From Sinorhizobium terangae (GTDB lineage Bacteria > Pseudomonadota > Alphaproteobacteria > Rhizobiales > Rhizobiaceae): 64,000 bases of DNA. Both the position numbers and the translations under genes were made by a program. The stretch spans positions 434,001-498,000 of the forward strand of contig NZ_CP121660.1 of the NCBI RefSeq assembly GCF_029714365.1, in the 5' to 3' direction. The notes under the pieces were generated by a model. It saw nothing but the letters and a program-made list of their open reading frames with translations, had not been told where the DNA came from and did no database searches. Shown here piece by piece: positions 15,975 to 25,258 of the stretch (positions within the stretch are counted from its first letter, which is position 1; each line of letters opens with the position of its first letter).

Positions 15975-17504
15975 CTACCGTATCGCCGAGGTCTGGCGAT
16001 AAGCGACCGCCATCATCGAGAGCCAGATGAAGGCCATGACGATATGAGCGATATTGGCGCCCATCGGGCCGACCCGCGGGATCAGCATCAGCGCCGTGGC
16101 ATGAAACGCAATCGTTGCGACGAACACGCCCTTCAAGACACGGTCTTCCCGCCCCATGGCCAGGAGTGCCGAGCGGGTAACTGTCCCGTACAACGTCATG
16201 CTCACGGCAATGGATTGAACGACGACCAACGGGGCCGCCGCCTCGAATTCCGAACCGACAGCCAGTCTCAGCACCGGATCGATCGTCAAATACACCCCGC
16301 CAATCAGCAATAATCCGAAGCCGAGAAGGAGCGTCCGCATTTGTACGACGGCCCGATGAAACTCCTTGAACGCGTTCGAGGCCCAGGCCCGAGCCAAATC
16401 CGGGTAGAGCACGGCCTGGACATGGTCACCGATCTGCAGTGCCATGCGGCCGATGCGTTTGGCGATGTGATAGAGACCCGCGGCGGTCGGGTCAGCCAGG
16501 TAGCCGACGAGAAGGGTGTCAAGCTGGTTGGCACTCGAACGTAGCGTCAGCGACAGGTTCGTCGAAATTGCGAATTTCCAGAGACCTGGAAAGTGGGAGG
16601 TAATACCGCGAACGGACGCAGTAAGCATGCCCCCCAACATTCCCTGCTTTCGCAGCTCTGCAAGCGCAAGGCCGACGAGGGTCAGCGAGCCGACGATCTG
16701 GGCTGCCATCCATATCAGCACGAAATCACGCAAAGTGCCGCCGAAGGCAAAGCCAATCGCGCACAATATTATGCGGAAAATGCTCGAACCGACTTGGCCA
16801 TAGGCGATGGACCGAAACTTGCCGGAAAGGCGCAGCACGGCCATCGGCATGCCGGAGATCTGAAACGGCAAAATGGCGCAATAGAGGGTGACGAGCCCCG
16901 ACATCTCGGGCGAAATCCCGAACCATGGACCGAAGACCCACACCAGCGCCACGGCAATCGCGCATCCGGTCGCTGCGGCGGAAACGTCAAGCAGGAGGCC
17001 GAACTTGAGCAACGATTTGAGCGTTTCCGTGCTCTCGGATTGCGCACCGAATTTGATCAGCGGCTGCCAGGACTGGAAGTTTACGAGACGTTCCACCGCA
17101 TTCGTATAGGTGAAGCAGAGCGCCAGGACGCCATAATCGGACGGACCGAGCGCCCTCGCCGTCAAGGCGAAACCGACGAGGCCTAATAGCGAAGTGAGCG
17201 CATTCCCAGTGAGTAGATGCCCGATATTTCCCAGGCGGCCTCTCAGGCTTTTTTCCCCAGCGAATATCTTGTTGAGACCGTTAAAATTTTTAGCCAGTTT
17301 TTTCCCGATCGCCAAACGATACCTCCTGCCCCCCAACGAGGCCAGCTGAGAAAAGAGACGCCGCCCTACGGCCGTGGCACACGTGGTTGATGCCCTTGTT
17401 AAATCTTTGGTCTGCCGGGGTGGTTTCATCGGGCAAGAACACCTGCCGCGACCGTACGCACAATCTGGTGTATGAGCCTCGAGGAGTGTCGCCTTATCGA
17501 TCAC
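15975..17504 (-). CDS. Polysaccharide flippase-like membrane protein (Wzx/MVF family)
   Basis: The frame gives up to 509 residues, with about twelve hydrophobic segments beginning near residue 90 (IGHLLTGNALTSLLGLVGFALTARALGPSDYGVLAL). That is the first-helix pattern of the Wzx/RfbX oligosaccharide flippases. It would move the finished undecaprenyl-linked repeat unit to the periplasm. The N-terminal 85 residues are basic and unusual for the family. The start is uncertain: GTG 17504 opens the frame, ATG 17429 is also possible, and neither has a strong ribosome site. It is divergent from the exoF-like gene across a 115-bp region. Confidence 0.8.
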   Translation of the reverse strand: MIDKATLLEAHTPDCAYGRGRCSCPMKPPRQTKDLTRASTTCATAVGRRLFSQLASLGGRRYRLAIGKKLAKNFNGLNKIFAGEKSLRGRLGNIGHLLTGNALTSLLGLVGFALTARALGPSDYGVLALCFTYTNAVERLVNFQSWQPLIKFGAQSESTETLKSLLKFGLLLDVSAAATGCAIAVALVWVFGPWFGISPEMSGLVTLYCAILPFQISGMPMAVLRLSGKFRSIAYGQVGSSIFRIILCAIGFAFGGTLRDFVLIWMAAQIVGSLTLVGLALAELRKQGMLGGMLTASVRGITSHFPGLWKFAISTNLSLTLRSSANQLDTLLVGYLADPTAAGLYHIAKRIGRMALQIGDHVQAVLYPDLARAWASNAFKEFHRAVVQMRTLLLGFGLLLIGGVYLTIDPVLRLAVGSEFEAAAPLVVVQSIAVSMTLYGTVTRSALLAMGREDRVLKGVFVATIAFHATALMLIPRVGPMGANIAHIVMAFIWLSMMAVAYRQTSAIR

Positions 17505-17535
17505 AGCCCCGGCGCAAAAAAATAGCTAAAATCCT

Positions 17536-17565
17536 TTGACGTGACAGTGCGAGGGAGAATATAGT
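17536..17565 (+). promoter_or_regulatory. Sigma70-like promoter of the exoF-like gene
   Basis: TTGACG at 17536-17541 and TATAGT at 17560-17565 are separated by 18 bp, facing the exoF-like start at 17620. It lies in the 115-bp divergent region, which would also contain the flippase promoter. Assigned by eye only. Confidence 0.5.
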
Positions 17566-17619
17566 CGCGCAATATATTTTGACAGCCTTTTCTTTAATGC
17601 TTTTTGGGGTGCGGTTGCG

Positions 17620-18873
17620 ATGGGGATATTACCTGCGCTAGCGGCCATGAGCTTGCCTCTGCGGGCCTGGGGGGCATATGTTTTTGCGGTCGTGCTGTTG
17701 GCAGTCGGACTATCAATAGGGCTGGTGTCGCATGCGAATGCAGATGACTACCGGCTCAATACGGGCGATGTACTGACGTTTGACTTCCTCGACGATGCCG
17801 AATTGCCCGTAACCGTGGCTGTTTCCGGCAACGGCGAAGCACAGTTCCCCCTCATTGGCGGGGTTAAGGTGGTGGGTCTGACGATAACGGAGACTTTGGA
17901 TAAGCTGCGCCAGGAATACCGGAGCCACGAGATCCTCGTCGATCCAAAGCTGTCCCTCAATATTTCGACCTTCCGGCCTATACTCGTACTAGGCGAGGTC
18001 AGGAATCCCGGTTCGTTTCCCTTTTATAATGGCGTGACGGTCGAGCAAGCTATCGGCCTGGCAGGTGGCATGCAGGTCGTCGCGGTAAACGCGTCCGACC
18101 GGCTTATCGCGCGTGCCCGCCTCCGCTCGGAAATAGACGCCGCAAAAGCCGAAATCGTTCATGAAGCCGTCTATACGGCAAGACTCGCGGCGCAGTTGAA
18201 ATCCAGCGAGAAGATCGAACTGAGCGACGTTCCGGAGTTCGCCCGCACATATGTCGAAGGCGTGCCGCTTGATGGCGTCATTGAGCTTGAGACGAAAATC
18301 TTGAAAGAGGATCTCGCCGCCAACAAATCGCAGACGCAAATTCTCACCGAAGGGATTGCGCAAGCCGAGGGTGGAATAGAGATCCTGAACGAGCTTGTGC
18401 AGCAGCAACGGGATGTGGTTGCAAACAGCGTGGAAGATGTGGCGCGCGTTGGTGCGCTTCGAAAACGCGGGCTGAACACTGAAAGCGAGCTCTCTCGCGC
18501 GGAGAACAACGCGTCGGCCGAGAAGGCCCAGCTCCTGCAAACCTTCGCCACCCTTGCGCGGACACGTCAGGAGTTGAGCGAGTTGAAGCTTCAACTTGCA
18601 AAACTCGCAGCCGACAGGAAGAAGGAGATTTTGACCCAGCTCCAACAGCGTGAAATTGCCATCAAGAAGCTGATTTCGAGCCAACACTCCGCTGAAGAGC
18701 AAATGCTGCTTATGGCCGCCGTGGCCGAAGATGAAACGAAAAAAAATCAGGTCTCATATACCTATGAGATCCGTCGAAGCCCCGTTGGCGGCAAACCGAC
18801 CAGTTTACAGGCGTCCCTCGTGACAGAATTGCTGCCGGGCGACGTGGTCGTCGTGGCTATCGCGGGCATGTAG
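17620..18873 (+). CDS. ExoF-like polysaccharide export/initiation protein
   Basis: A 417-residue protein with an N-terminal export signal (hydrophobic stretch about 16-38, cleavage after HANA). A polysaccharide export domain follows (DDYRLNTGDVLTFDFLDDAE, residues 42-115), then an SLBB-like segment (VLGEVRNPGSFPFYNGVTVEQAIGLAGG) and a long helical coiled-coil part (about 190-360). It lacks a lipobox cysteine, unlike Wza, and matches the size and order of rhizobial ExoF. ExoF is a periplasmic export partner needed with ExoY to begin succinoglycan-type synthesis. The next gene encodes an ExoY-like transferase, as in known exoF-exoQ-exoY groups. No ExoP/Wzc co-polymerase or ExoQ/Wzy polymerase is in the window. 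Confidence 0.87.
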   Translation: MGILPALAAMSLPLRAWGAYVFAVVLLAVGLSIGLVSHANADDYRLNTGDVLTFDFLDDAELPVTVAVSGNGEAQFPLIGGVKVVGLTITETLDKLRQEYRSHEILVDPKLSLNISTFRPILVLGEVRNPGSFPFYNGVTVEQAIGLAGGMQVVAVNASDRLIARARLRSEIDAAKAEIVHEAVYTARLAAQLKSSEKIELSDVPEFARTYVEGVPLDGVIELETKILKEDLAANKSQTQILTEGIAQAEGGIEILNELVQQQRDVVANSVEDVARVGALRKRGLNTESELSRAENNASAEKAQLLQTFATLARTRQELSELKLQLAKLAADRKKEILTQLQQREIAIKKLISSQHSAEEQMLLMAAVAEDETKKNQVSYTYEIRRSPVGGKPTSLQASLVTELLPGDVVVVAIAGM

Positions 18874-18907
18874 GATTGTCGGCAAGTTATACTGAAAAGT
18901 CCGCTCC

Positions 18908-19618
18908 GTGCGCCAAAGGGACATTGACTTGAAGCCAAATCGAGAGCACGCCTTCTTCGCTTTTAGTTTGCCTACCTCCTCGGGATCATACTATCTCAAG
19001 CGCGTGCTTGATTGCGCACTTGGCGGAATGCTTTTCGTCCTCTGCCTGCCGCTGATGGCGGTAACGGCGGTCGTCGTTTGGGCGAACCTTGGTTCGCCGT
19101 TGTTCTTCACCCAGGCACGCGTCGGCGCGGGCATGCGTGTCATCACCGTCGCCAAATTTCGCACGATGACGGACGCGCGCGGACCGGACGGCGCACTGTT
19201 GCCGGACCAAATGCGACAGACCGCTGCGACCGCGATGTTGCGCAGACTTCGCTTTGATGAGTTGCCGCAACTGCTTGCCGTGCTCGCAGGCGACATGTCG
19301 ATGGTGGGGCCGCGCCCGCTTCCTTTGGCGACTATTGCAGGCTTTGGTGAGCTTGGCCGCGTACGCTCGAAGGTTGCTCCCGGCATGACGGGATGGGCTC
19401 AGGTGAATGGCAATACGCTGCTTACGGATGAGGAGAAGATCGCGCTCGATCTTTGGTATGTTGGACACGCTGGCGTTTGGCTCGATGCTCGAATTTTTTT
19501 GTTGACACTAAAGACACTCGTTTTCGGAGAACGGATTAACTATTTACATCTAAAAGTTGCTAAGGAATTCCTTTTGTATCATTCTCGCGGGCAGCAGCCG
19601 CGAATGATGATGCGATAG
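18908..19618 (+). CDS. Undecaprenyl-phosphate sugar-1-phosphate transferase, ExoY-like
   Basis: A 236-residue bacterial sugar transferase (PF02397). It has one N-terminal membrane segment (about 38-60, LGGMLFVLCLPLMAVTAVVV), FFTQARVG, KFRTM, the catalytic Asp-Glu pair 117-118 in RFDELPQL, and GDMSMVGPRPLP and PGMTGWAQVNG. It transfers the first sugar phosphate to undecaprenyl phosphate and so starts each repeat unit. It follows the exoF-like gene by 34 bp. The start is uncertain: GTG 18908 opens the frame and a TTG 21 bases later is an alternative. Both leave the catalytic domain complete. Confidence 0.88.
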   Translation: MRQRDIDLKPNREHAFFAFSLPTSSGSYYLKRVLDCALGGMLFVLCLPLMAVTAVVVWANLGSPLFFTQARVGAGMRVITVAKFRTMTDARGPDGALLPDQMRQTAATAMLRRLRFDELPQLLAVLAGDMSMVGPRPLPLATIAGFGELGRVRSKVAPGMTGWAQVNGNTLLTDEEKIALDLWYVGHAGVWLDARIFLLTLKTLVFGERINYLHLKVAKEFLLYHSRGQQPRMMMR

Positions 19619-19756
19619 TGCGCGTGTCGGCAGCTGGTGAGGTGCCGGAGGGGTCAGAGGCACCCCGGACACAACGGGCCGCTAACAAAGCCAGGGCATA
19701 TGTTTTCTTCGCCAGGCGGGAGCGCATACGTGGCGGCAAGGTCTTTTGGGGGTCCC

Positions 19757-20443
19757 ATGGATGTTTCGCATATTTCTTTTGGGCGCACTTTGGTCGTCGC
19801 TCCACATCCCGATGACGAGGTTCTCGGCGCCGGCGGGACGATCGCGAAGCTAGCCTCGCAGGGCGAGGAGGTCTTCGTAGCGGTTGTAACCGAGGGAAAG
19901 CCGCCGGCTTTCGACCCGGCGACCATCGCCAGGACGCAGGCCGAGGCGAGGGAGGCGCACCGGGCTTTGGGCGTGCGAGAAACCCTGTGGCTGCGTTTGC
20001 CTGCCGCCCAGCTTGCGGAGACGGCGCACGCGACCGTCAACAGCACGCTGCTCGACGTCGTTCGCCGCCTGTCGCCCCGAACCGTGCTCGTGCCGTTCGT
20101 GGGCGACATGCACATGGATCATCAGCTGACCTTCACTTCAGCGCTGGTTGCTTGCCGACCACACCAGACAGAGTATCCGAAGCTGATCCTCGCCTACGAA
20201 ACGCTCTCGGAAACGAACTGGAATGCTCCGTATCTATCACCAGGATTTCTTCCAAATGTTTTTGTCGACATTACCGAGCACCTCGACGTGAAGGTGAAGG
20301 CAATGCAGATGTTCGCATCGCAGCTGCGCGAAGCCCCGCACGAGCGTTCCATAGCGACACTGCGCGCGCTCGCCACACTGCGCGGTGCGACCGTGATGCG
20401 CCAGGCGGCCGAAGCGTTCGTCCTGGTTAGGCATGTGATTTGA
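19757..20443 (+). CDS. PIG-L/LmbE-family deacetylase
   Basis: A 228-residue zinc-dependent amide hydrolase. Metal ligands are visible in APHPDDEVLGAGG (HPDDE at 17-21) and in HMDH near residue 120. This family removes acetyl groups from N-acetyl sugars such as GlcNAc-PI or related conjugates. I chose ATG 19757, with GGGGG a few bases upstream and the fold beginning immediately; an upstream in-frame extension of 40 codons has no conserved features. The adjacent sugar aminotransferase suggests that both act on an amino sugar of the polysaccharide. Confidence 0.87.
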   Translation: MDVSHISFGRTLVVAPHPDDEVLGAGGTIAKLASQGEEVFVAVVTEGKPPAFDPATIARTQAEAREAHRALGVRETLWLRLPAAQLAETAHATVNSTLLDVVRRLSPRTVLVPFVGDMHMDHQLTFTSALVACRPHQTEYPKLILAYETLSETNWNAPYLSPGFLPNVFVDITEHLDVKVKAMQMFASQLREAPHERSIATLRALATLRGATVMRQAAEAFVLVRHVI

Positions 20444-20541
20444 GCTTTGTGGGAGCCGGCCGGCGCGATAGCTGGCCCGACGATCCGATGCTCCTTCGGC
20501 ATGTGGCCGGAGACCGATTAAATACAGAGCTGGAGGGATGA

Positions 20542-21735
20542 ATGGGACGCTGGCCGGTTTACGACGAGGAGCAAATCGAGGATGTCGTGTCCGTCCTAAG
20601 ATCGGGCGAGGTGAATGCCTGGACAGGGCCGCATGTCCGTGACTTCGAGGCCGCATATGAGCGCTATCTTGGTGTCGAGCATGCGGTAGCCGTTGCAAAC
20701 GGAACGGTGGCGCTCGACCTCGCGCTCTTTGCGCTTGGGCTCCAGCCCGGCGACGAGGTGATCGTTACCCCGCGAAGCTTCATCGCTTCGGCCTCGACTG
20801 TGCCGATGGCGGGCGGGGTTGCGGTCTTCGCGGATGTCGATCGTGACAGCCAGAACATCACCGTCGAAACCATCAGGGCGAAGCTGACCTCGCGCACCAA
20901 GGGCATCATCGCCGTGCACCTCGCCGGCTGGCCCTGCGACATGCCGGCGATCATGGCGTTCGCCCGCGAGAAGGGACTGTGGGTCATCGAAGACTGCGCG
21001 CAGGCACATGGTGCCGAAATCGATGGCCGGCCGGTCGGCAGCTTCGCCGATATTGCGGCTTTCTCATTCTGTCAGGACAAGATCATCACCACCGGAGGCG
21101 AGGGCGGACTGGTGGCCATGAGCGATGACGAATTGTGGAAGAAGGCCTGGAGCCGCAAGGACCACGGCAAGTCCTATGATGCCGTTTACAACAGGCATCA
21201 TCCACCGGGTTTCCGCTGGCTGCATGAATCCATCGGGACGAACTGGCGCATGATGTCCATCCAGGCGGTATTGGGATCGCGCCAACTACAGCGCCTTGAG
21301 CAATGGCGCGGCATCAGGGCGCATAATGCAGCCATTCTCGCAAGCGCCGCCGAGGAGATCGACGCTCTGCGTACGCCTCTGCCGCCCTCGGGCATTCGGC
21401 ATGCGTGGTACCGGTTCTACACCTTTCTTAGGCCGGAACTCCTGAAGTCGGACTGGAGCAGGGACCGGATCGTAACGGAGATCAACCGGGCGGGGGTCGT
21501 GTGTTTCAGCGGCAGCTGCTCGGAGATTTATCTGGAGAAGGCATTTACGGATATCGGCATGGGCTCGGCCGAGCGACTGCCGAACGCCCGGGAACTCGGG
21601 GAGACGAGCTTGGCGTTTCTCGTCGACCCGTCCCTTGATATGGCCGCGATGGAGGAGGCGGCACACGTGATGCGTGATGTGCTTGCGAGTGCGAGCCACG
21701 CCAAGGAAGCGCGTTACGCCGCACGAACGTCGTAG
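20542..21735 (+). CDS. DegT/DnrJ/EryC1-family sugar aminotransferase
   Basis: A 397-residue PLP enzyme with the standard lysine at position 180 (AAFSFCQDKIITTGGEGG), VIEDCAQAHGAEI and the NGTVALDLAL phosphate-binding segment. It would aminate a nucleotide-linked keto sugar, so it differs in chemistry from the His-type dehydrase at 5560. GGAGGG lies before the ATG. It is preceded by the PIG-L gene on the same strand with a 98-bp gap. The specific keto sugar cannot be deduced. Confidence 0.9.
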   Translation: MGRWPVYDEEQIEDVVSVLRSGEVNAWTGPHVRDFEAAYERYLGVEHAVAVANGTVALDLALFALGLQPGDEVIVTPRSFIASASTVPMAGGVAVFADVDRDSQNITVETIRAKLTSRTKGIIAVHLAGWPCDMPAIMAFAREKGLWVIEDCAQAHGAEIDGRPVGSFADIAAFSFCQDKIITTGGEGGLVAMSDDELWKKAWSRKDHGKSYDAVYNRHHPPGFRWLHESIGTNWRMMSIQAVLGSRQLQRLEQWRGIRAHNAAILASAAEEIDALRTPLPPSGIRHAWYRFYTFLRPELLKSDWSRDRIVTEINRAGVVCFSGSCSEIYLEKAFTDIGMGSAERLPNARELGETSLAFLVDPSLDMAAMEEAAHVMRDVLASASHAKEARYAARTS

Positions 21736-21866
21736 CTTGCAGAAACCGCCACAACAGCCGCGCGTTCAAATGAATGCAAAAAAGAGGCGCTGTAGCGCTG
21801 GGTCTCGCGAAGAGTTCGGTTTCCAGCGGTTCCGCTTGAGCCGCGATGCGCGCGCTGTTGCCGCGA

Positions 21867-22709
21867 TCAGACCTGCAGTCCGGTGCGGCCGACAAGGCGC
21901 TTGGCAGCTGTCGTTAGATTCGCTGCGCACAAGCGCTCGATTTCCGCCACTTGCGCATCGTTCAGATAGTCTCTGAACCCGCCTGCCTTGCCGCGCCGCA
22001 TGCGCAGGCTTTCGACATCGTTTCGGTCATAGTCATGAGCGGGAATGCCTTCCGCACGTTCCCGAGCCTGCATAGCCTCGAAACGTCCAGCCTCGACTGA
22101 TGCTCTTAGCGCCTTTCGATCTATCGGGCAGCCGAGAAATTCAAGGACCGCTTCGGTTTGCCGCTCTGTATCGGCAGAGAGACCCTCGTAACTCAGAACG
22201 AAGTGAGCGCGGTTGGATAAACCGTCGGCCCAATGGTTCAGATAGTCGATCATCGCCGGCGTCCCCTGGTCACGGTCCGCTATGAAATCCGAAAGGCTGC
22301 CTGCGAAACGGTGCTTATGGCGGCTCGCGTGGAAGTAGGCCGAAACGATCACGTCACGCGGGTCCCGGACCATCATGATCACCGGACGTTTGAGGAAGAG
22401 GCTTGTGCTGTAGTCGAGATGGCTGACAAGGACCGTCGGGATCCCGCTCTTTCCCCCAGGGAAACGGTAACCGGGAATTCCGCGCACCGGGTCGAGGTCG
22501 AAATTTGGCACGATCGAAAACATGTTGTGAAGGGTTACAGGCTCGGGAATACCGGCGATCGCAGCGAGATAGTGGGAAAGAACATAGCGGAACCACGTGC
22601 GGCCCGATTTCGGATAGGAAATCAGGAAACTGTCGGCTCGAGCCGCATGTGCGGTAAGCCGTACCCGCTTCTCCACCCGACGCCATACTCGCCTGAAAAT
22701 GCTAGCCAT
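21867..22709 (-). CDS. Sulfotransferase domain protein (second in the cluster)
   Basis: A 280-residue PAPS-dependent sulfotransferase with the 5'-phosphosulfate loop SYPKSGRTW (31-39) and the 3'-phosphate motif RDPRDVIVSAYFH (115-127). It belongs to the Sulfotransfer_1 type and is only distantly related to the other sulfotransferase here. ATG 22709 is preceded by GGAGG seven bases upstream, so the 23-codon extension is rejected. It is convergent with the aminotransferase gene and shares a 508-bp upstream region with the plus-strand GT4 gene. It probably sulfates a second position or second sugar of the same polymer. Confidence 0.87.
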   Translation of the reverse strand: MASIFRRVWRRVEKRVRLTAHAARADSFLISYPKSGRTWFRYVLSHYLAAIAGIPEPVTLHNMFSIVPNFDLDPVRGIPGYRFPGGKSGIPTVLVSHLDYSTSLFLKRPVIMMVRDPRDVIVSAYFHASRHKHRFAGSLSDFIADRDQGTPAMIDYLNHWADGLSNRAHFVLSYEGLSADTERQTEAVLEFLGCPIDRKALRASVEAGRFEAMQARERAEGIPAHDYDRNDVESLRMRRGKAGGFRDYLNDAQVAEIERLCAANLTTAAKRLVGRTGLQV

Positions 22710-23217
22710 CACGTCCTCCACAGTCCGCATTTTAACCAAAAGAGAGAAAGTATCTTTCCAAGATTGAAGCGGGACCATAAATGTTATGTAGTCTATTTTA
22801 CTTGAATTTCAGCTTTGTGTAGCGGCGTATTGCCGGATTGGGCGGAGCAATCCGCAAAAGGAAAAACATTCGTCCCGTACTTTTGCGGCATGATTCGATA
22901 CGTTATGACATTGCTGCAGGCGATACTTTTCCATCGCCGGAAGGCGTCGGTAAAAATAAAATTGATTCTACGAAAATCGCTAAATACTGTCCAAAAACGA
23001 GTTAGAGCCTATTAGCAAGAGTTCTGAAAATCAATTCCGTTAGTTGATTTTGAAATGAAAAACTTGCATCCTGCCAATAGCGCACTCGCCACTTGCACCT
23101 GGGAGCGAGTCCGTGCCGACGCCGAAAACCTGTCTGCGGGGACTGTGGTCAATGGAGTCTGCACGAAGCGACGAGGTCGCCCCGATCCTTGGGACAGTCG
23201 GGGGAGGGCATTTCGAT
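22710..23217 (-). other. 508-bp divergent intergenic region
   Basis: It separates the minus-strand sulfotransferase from the plus-strand GT4 and must hold both promoters. A 66-codon plus frame (22815-23015) has no ribosome site or known features and is not called. About 22960-23060 is AT-rich. No operator or terminator was recognised. Confidence 0.35.
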
Positions 23218-24396
23218 ATGAATGAGAGTGCGGATTCCCGGACCTTTGGATTGGCGGCATTCGCCGGCGCGCGAATAACGATTGTCGTTCCAGGTCTTGG
23301 AGCGGGCGGCACGGAGCACGTGGTGAACGTCGTCAGTAACCACTGGAATGGGCTCGGCTGTAAGGTGACGCTTATCACACTGGAACCGCCGGATGCGCGG
23401 CCCTATTACGACTTCGATCCCAGGATTGCCGTTGTGCGCCTGGGTGTGCCTCCTCGCAGAGCTACGAAGATGCGGTCCAGCTTCCTCGTGCTTCAGCGAT
23501 TTCAACGCCTTCGGGCCGCGATCCGTCGCTCGCGGCCGGACCTCGTCATAAGTTTTCTGACGCGAACGAATGTCCTGACGCTCCTGGCCACAATCGGCTT
23601 TGCGGCTCCGGTCATTGTTTCCGAGCGCAACAATCCGACTCTGCAGCCGCTCGGGCCGTTTTGGAGGTGGCTCCAAAGATGCCTGTATCCGCGAGCATTC
23701 GGCCTGGTCACGATGACCCAGGGTGCGCTCGACCATTTTCCGGCGAGAATACGCCGCAATGGATGGGTGATCGCCAATTTTGTCGATTTGCCTAACGGTT
23801 GGCAGAAGAGACGTGGAAAAAACATTCTGACCGCGGTTGGCCGCCTGACACGCCAAAAGGGGTTCGACCTTTTGTTGGAGGCATTCTCAAAGGTTGCTGC
23901 CAGCCATCCGGAATGGAAATTGGTGATTTGGGGCGAAGGCGATCAAAGGCGCAGCCTGGAGGCATTGCGAGACGCCCTCGGCCTGCAAGAGCGAGTGGAA
24001 ATGCCGGGGTTGACCAAACGGCCGGGGCTTTGGATCGAAAACGCAGACGTCTTTGTCCTGTCTTCACGCTACGAGGGGTGGGGGATTGTCCTGCTGGAGG
24101 CGATGGCTGCGGGCTTGCCCGTCGTTTCCTACGAATGCGATTGGGGGCCGCGCGCCATGATAACGCATGGCAGCGACGGCATATTGGTCCCGAGGGAGGA
24201 TGTCGAAGCCCTTGCGGAGTCACTCGAAAGAGTAATGGCGGATCGTGACCTTAGGGAACGGCTGGGGGCAAGGGCGGAGGCGAGCGCCAAAAAGTACATG
24301 CCCGAGCAGATACTCGCCAAATGGGATGGGCTCGTCTCCTGCGCGCTGAAGCGGGCGTCGAAGGTGCACCTGCCGGTGCCTGATAACGTCGTCTGA
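23218..24396 (+). CDS. Family 4 glycosyltransferase (paralogue of the 12.2-kb gene)
   Basis: A 392-residue GT-B enzyme with ITIVVPGLGAGGTEHVVN, RPDLVISFLTRTNVL, VSERNNP, VGRLTRQKGFDLLLEAFSKV and the E-x7-E motif in SSRYEGWGIVLLEAMAAGLP. The start at ATG 23218 has GGAGGG nine bases upstream, and the conserved fold begins about 17 residues later. The same blocks occur in the minus-strand GT4 at 12235-13380, so the two arose by duplication. It is expected to add a sugar to the lipid-linked repeat unit. It is the last gene of the polysaccharide region and is convergent with the next gene. Confidence 0.88.
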   Translation: MNESADSRTFGLAAFAGARITIVVPGLGAGGTEHVVNVVSNHWNGLGCKVTLITLEPPDARPYYDFDPRIAVVRLGVPPRRATKMRSSFLVLQRFQRLRAAIRRSRPDLVISFLTRTNVLTLLATIGFAAPVIVSERNNPTLQPLGPFWRWLQRCLYPRAFGLVTMTQGALDHFPARIRRNGWVIANFVDLPNGWQKRRGKNILTAVGRLTRQKGFDLLLEAFSKVAASHPEWKLVIWGEGDQRRSLEALRDALGLQERVEMPGLTKRPGLWIENADVFVLSSRYEGWGIVLLEAMAAGLPVVSYECDWGPRAMITHGSDGILVPREDVEALAESLERVMADRDLRERLGARAEASAKKYMPEQILAKWDGLVSCALKRASKVHLPVPDNVV

Positions 24397-24565
24397 TCGG
24401 GGTGCCCTGTCGTGGCTACTGCGCGGCGCAGGTCTGCAAACCTGGAGGCCCGAATACCTGAAGTCTTCTGGGCACACATCCGCAATAAGCAACGGCCCTG
24501 CTGGCGGCCGGTCGGCCTTACGAGACGCGATCGAGCGAGGGTGATCGCGCCGCGGCTGATTGCGA

Positions 24566-25258
24566 CTATTTCGATTTGATCTGCGTGAATGCGACGGCAT
24601 CGATCTTGCCGTCCTTCAAGCGATAGACCAGCGACTGCGATATCTGCGCATCTGCGCTGGCTCCTTCATGAGCGTAGCGAACCAGGCCGCTCTCCGGAGC
24701 ATTGCCGAAGCGTTGGTGAAGGGATGCTTTGTCATCGCCGAGCGTCGGTACCGGAATCGTCCAGTCGGCAAGATCGAATTGCCCTTTGTCGCAATCGGGT
24801 TGATCCTCGGCCACCTCCTCGACCGCAATCATATTGACGACTTGTCCCGCCCCGGATCCGGCCTGCATGTCATTGGCAATGAACCAGACATCGCGCTGAG
24901 CGGATTGTGAGGCAAACGTGTAGCACAGCCAGCCGACGGCAACATCCCCGGCCGAGCGGATCCGCACTTCACCGCCGAATGCAGCTTTGATGTCGTCGAG
25001 CGTCGTCTTGTCGAGGACGATGGTGATGGTCGGTGCCTTGACCTCCTCGACGAATGGCTGCTCGAAATTATACGTCGGCGCCTCTGCGGTCTGGCCACCA
25101 AGGATCATCGAAGGCAAGCCTGAAAGCCTGCTGTCCTTGGCCGACATGCTGCCGGCAGAGGAGAGGAGGAGGGCCGTCGCCAGGGCGCCCGTCAGCAGCC
25201 GCGTCGAGACGACGTGGCCTTCATCACTGGCGGCTATCTTCGCAATCTTCTTCGGCAT
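24566..25258 (-). CDS. Secreted protein of unknown function
   Basis: A 230-residue protein starting at ATG 25258, which has GGAGGGG nine bases upstream. The N-terminus (MPKKIAKI... then LLTGALATALLLSSAGSMSA) is a Sec-type signal with a basic region longer than usual. The mature part holds two Cys (WLCYTF and QPDCDKG) that could pair in the periplasm. I do not recognise the family. The mature protein contains TITIVLDKTTLDDIKAAFGG and ends DGKIDAVAFTQIKSK. It is transcribed away from the downstream MscS gene and is convergent with the GT4 gene. A periplasmic role is all that can be inferred. Confidence 0.7.
   Translation of the reverse strand: MPKKIAKIAASDEGHVVSTRLLTGALATALLLSSAGSMSAKDSRLSGLPSMILGGQTAEAPTYNFEQPFVEEVKAPTITIVLDKTTLDDIKAAFGGEVRIRSAGDVAVGWLCYTFASQSAQRDVWFIANDMQAGSGAGQVVNMIAVEEVAEDQPDCDKGQFDLADWTIPVPTLGDDKASLHQRFGNAPESGLVRYAHEGASADAQISQSLVYRLKDGKIDAVAFTQIKSK

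Noticed and set aside
22815..23015. 66-codon plus-strand frame in an intergenic region
   Set aside because: No ribosome site, no conserved features and AT-rich control-region composition.
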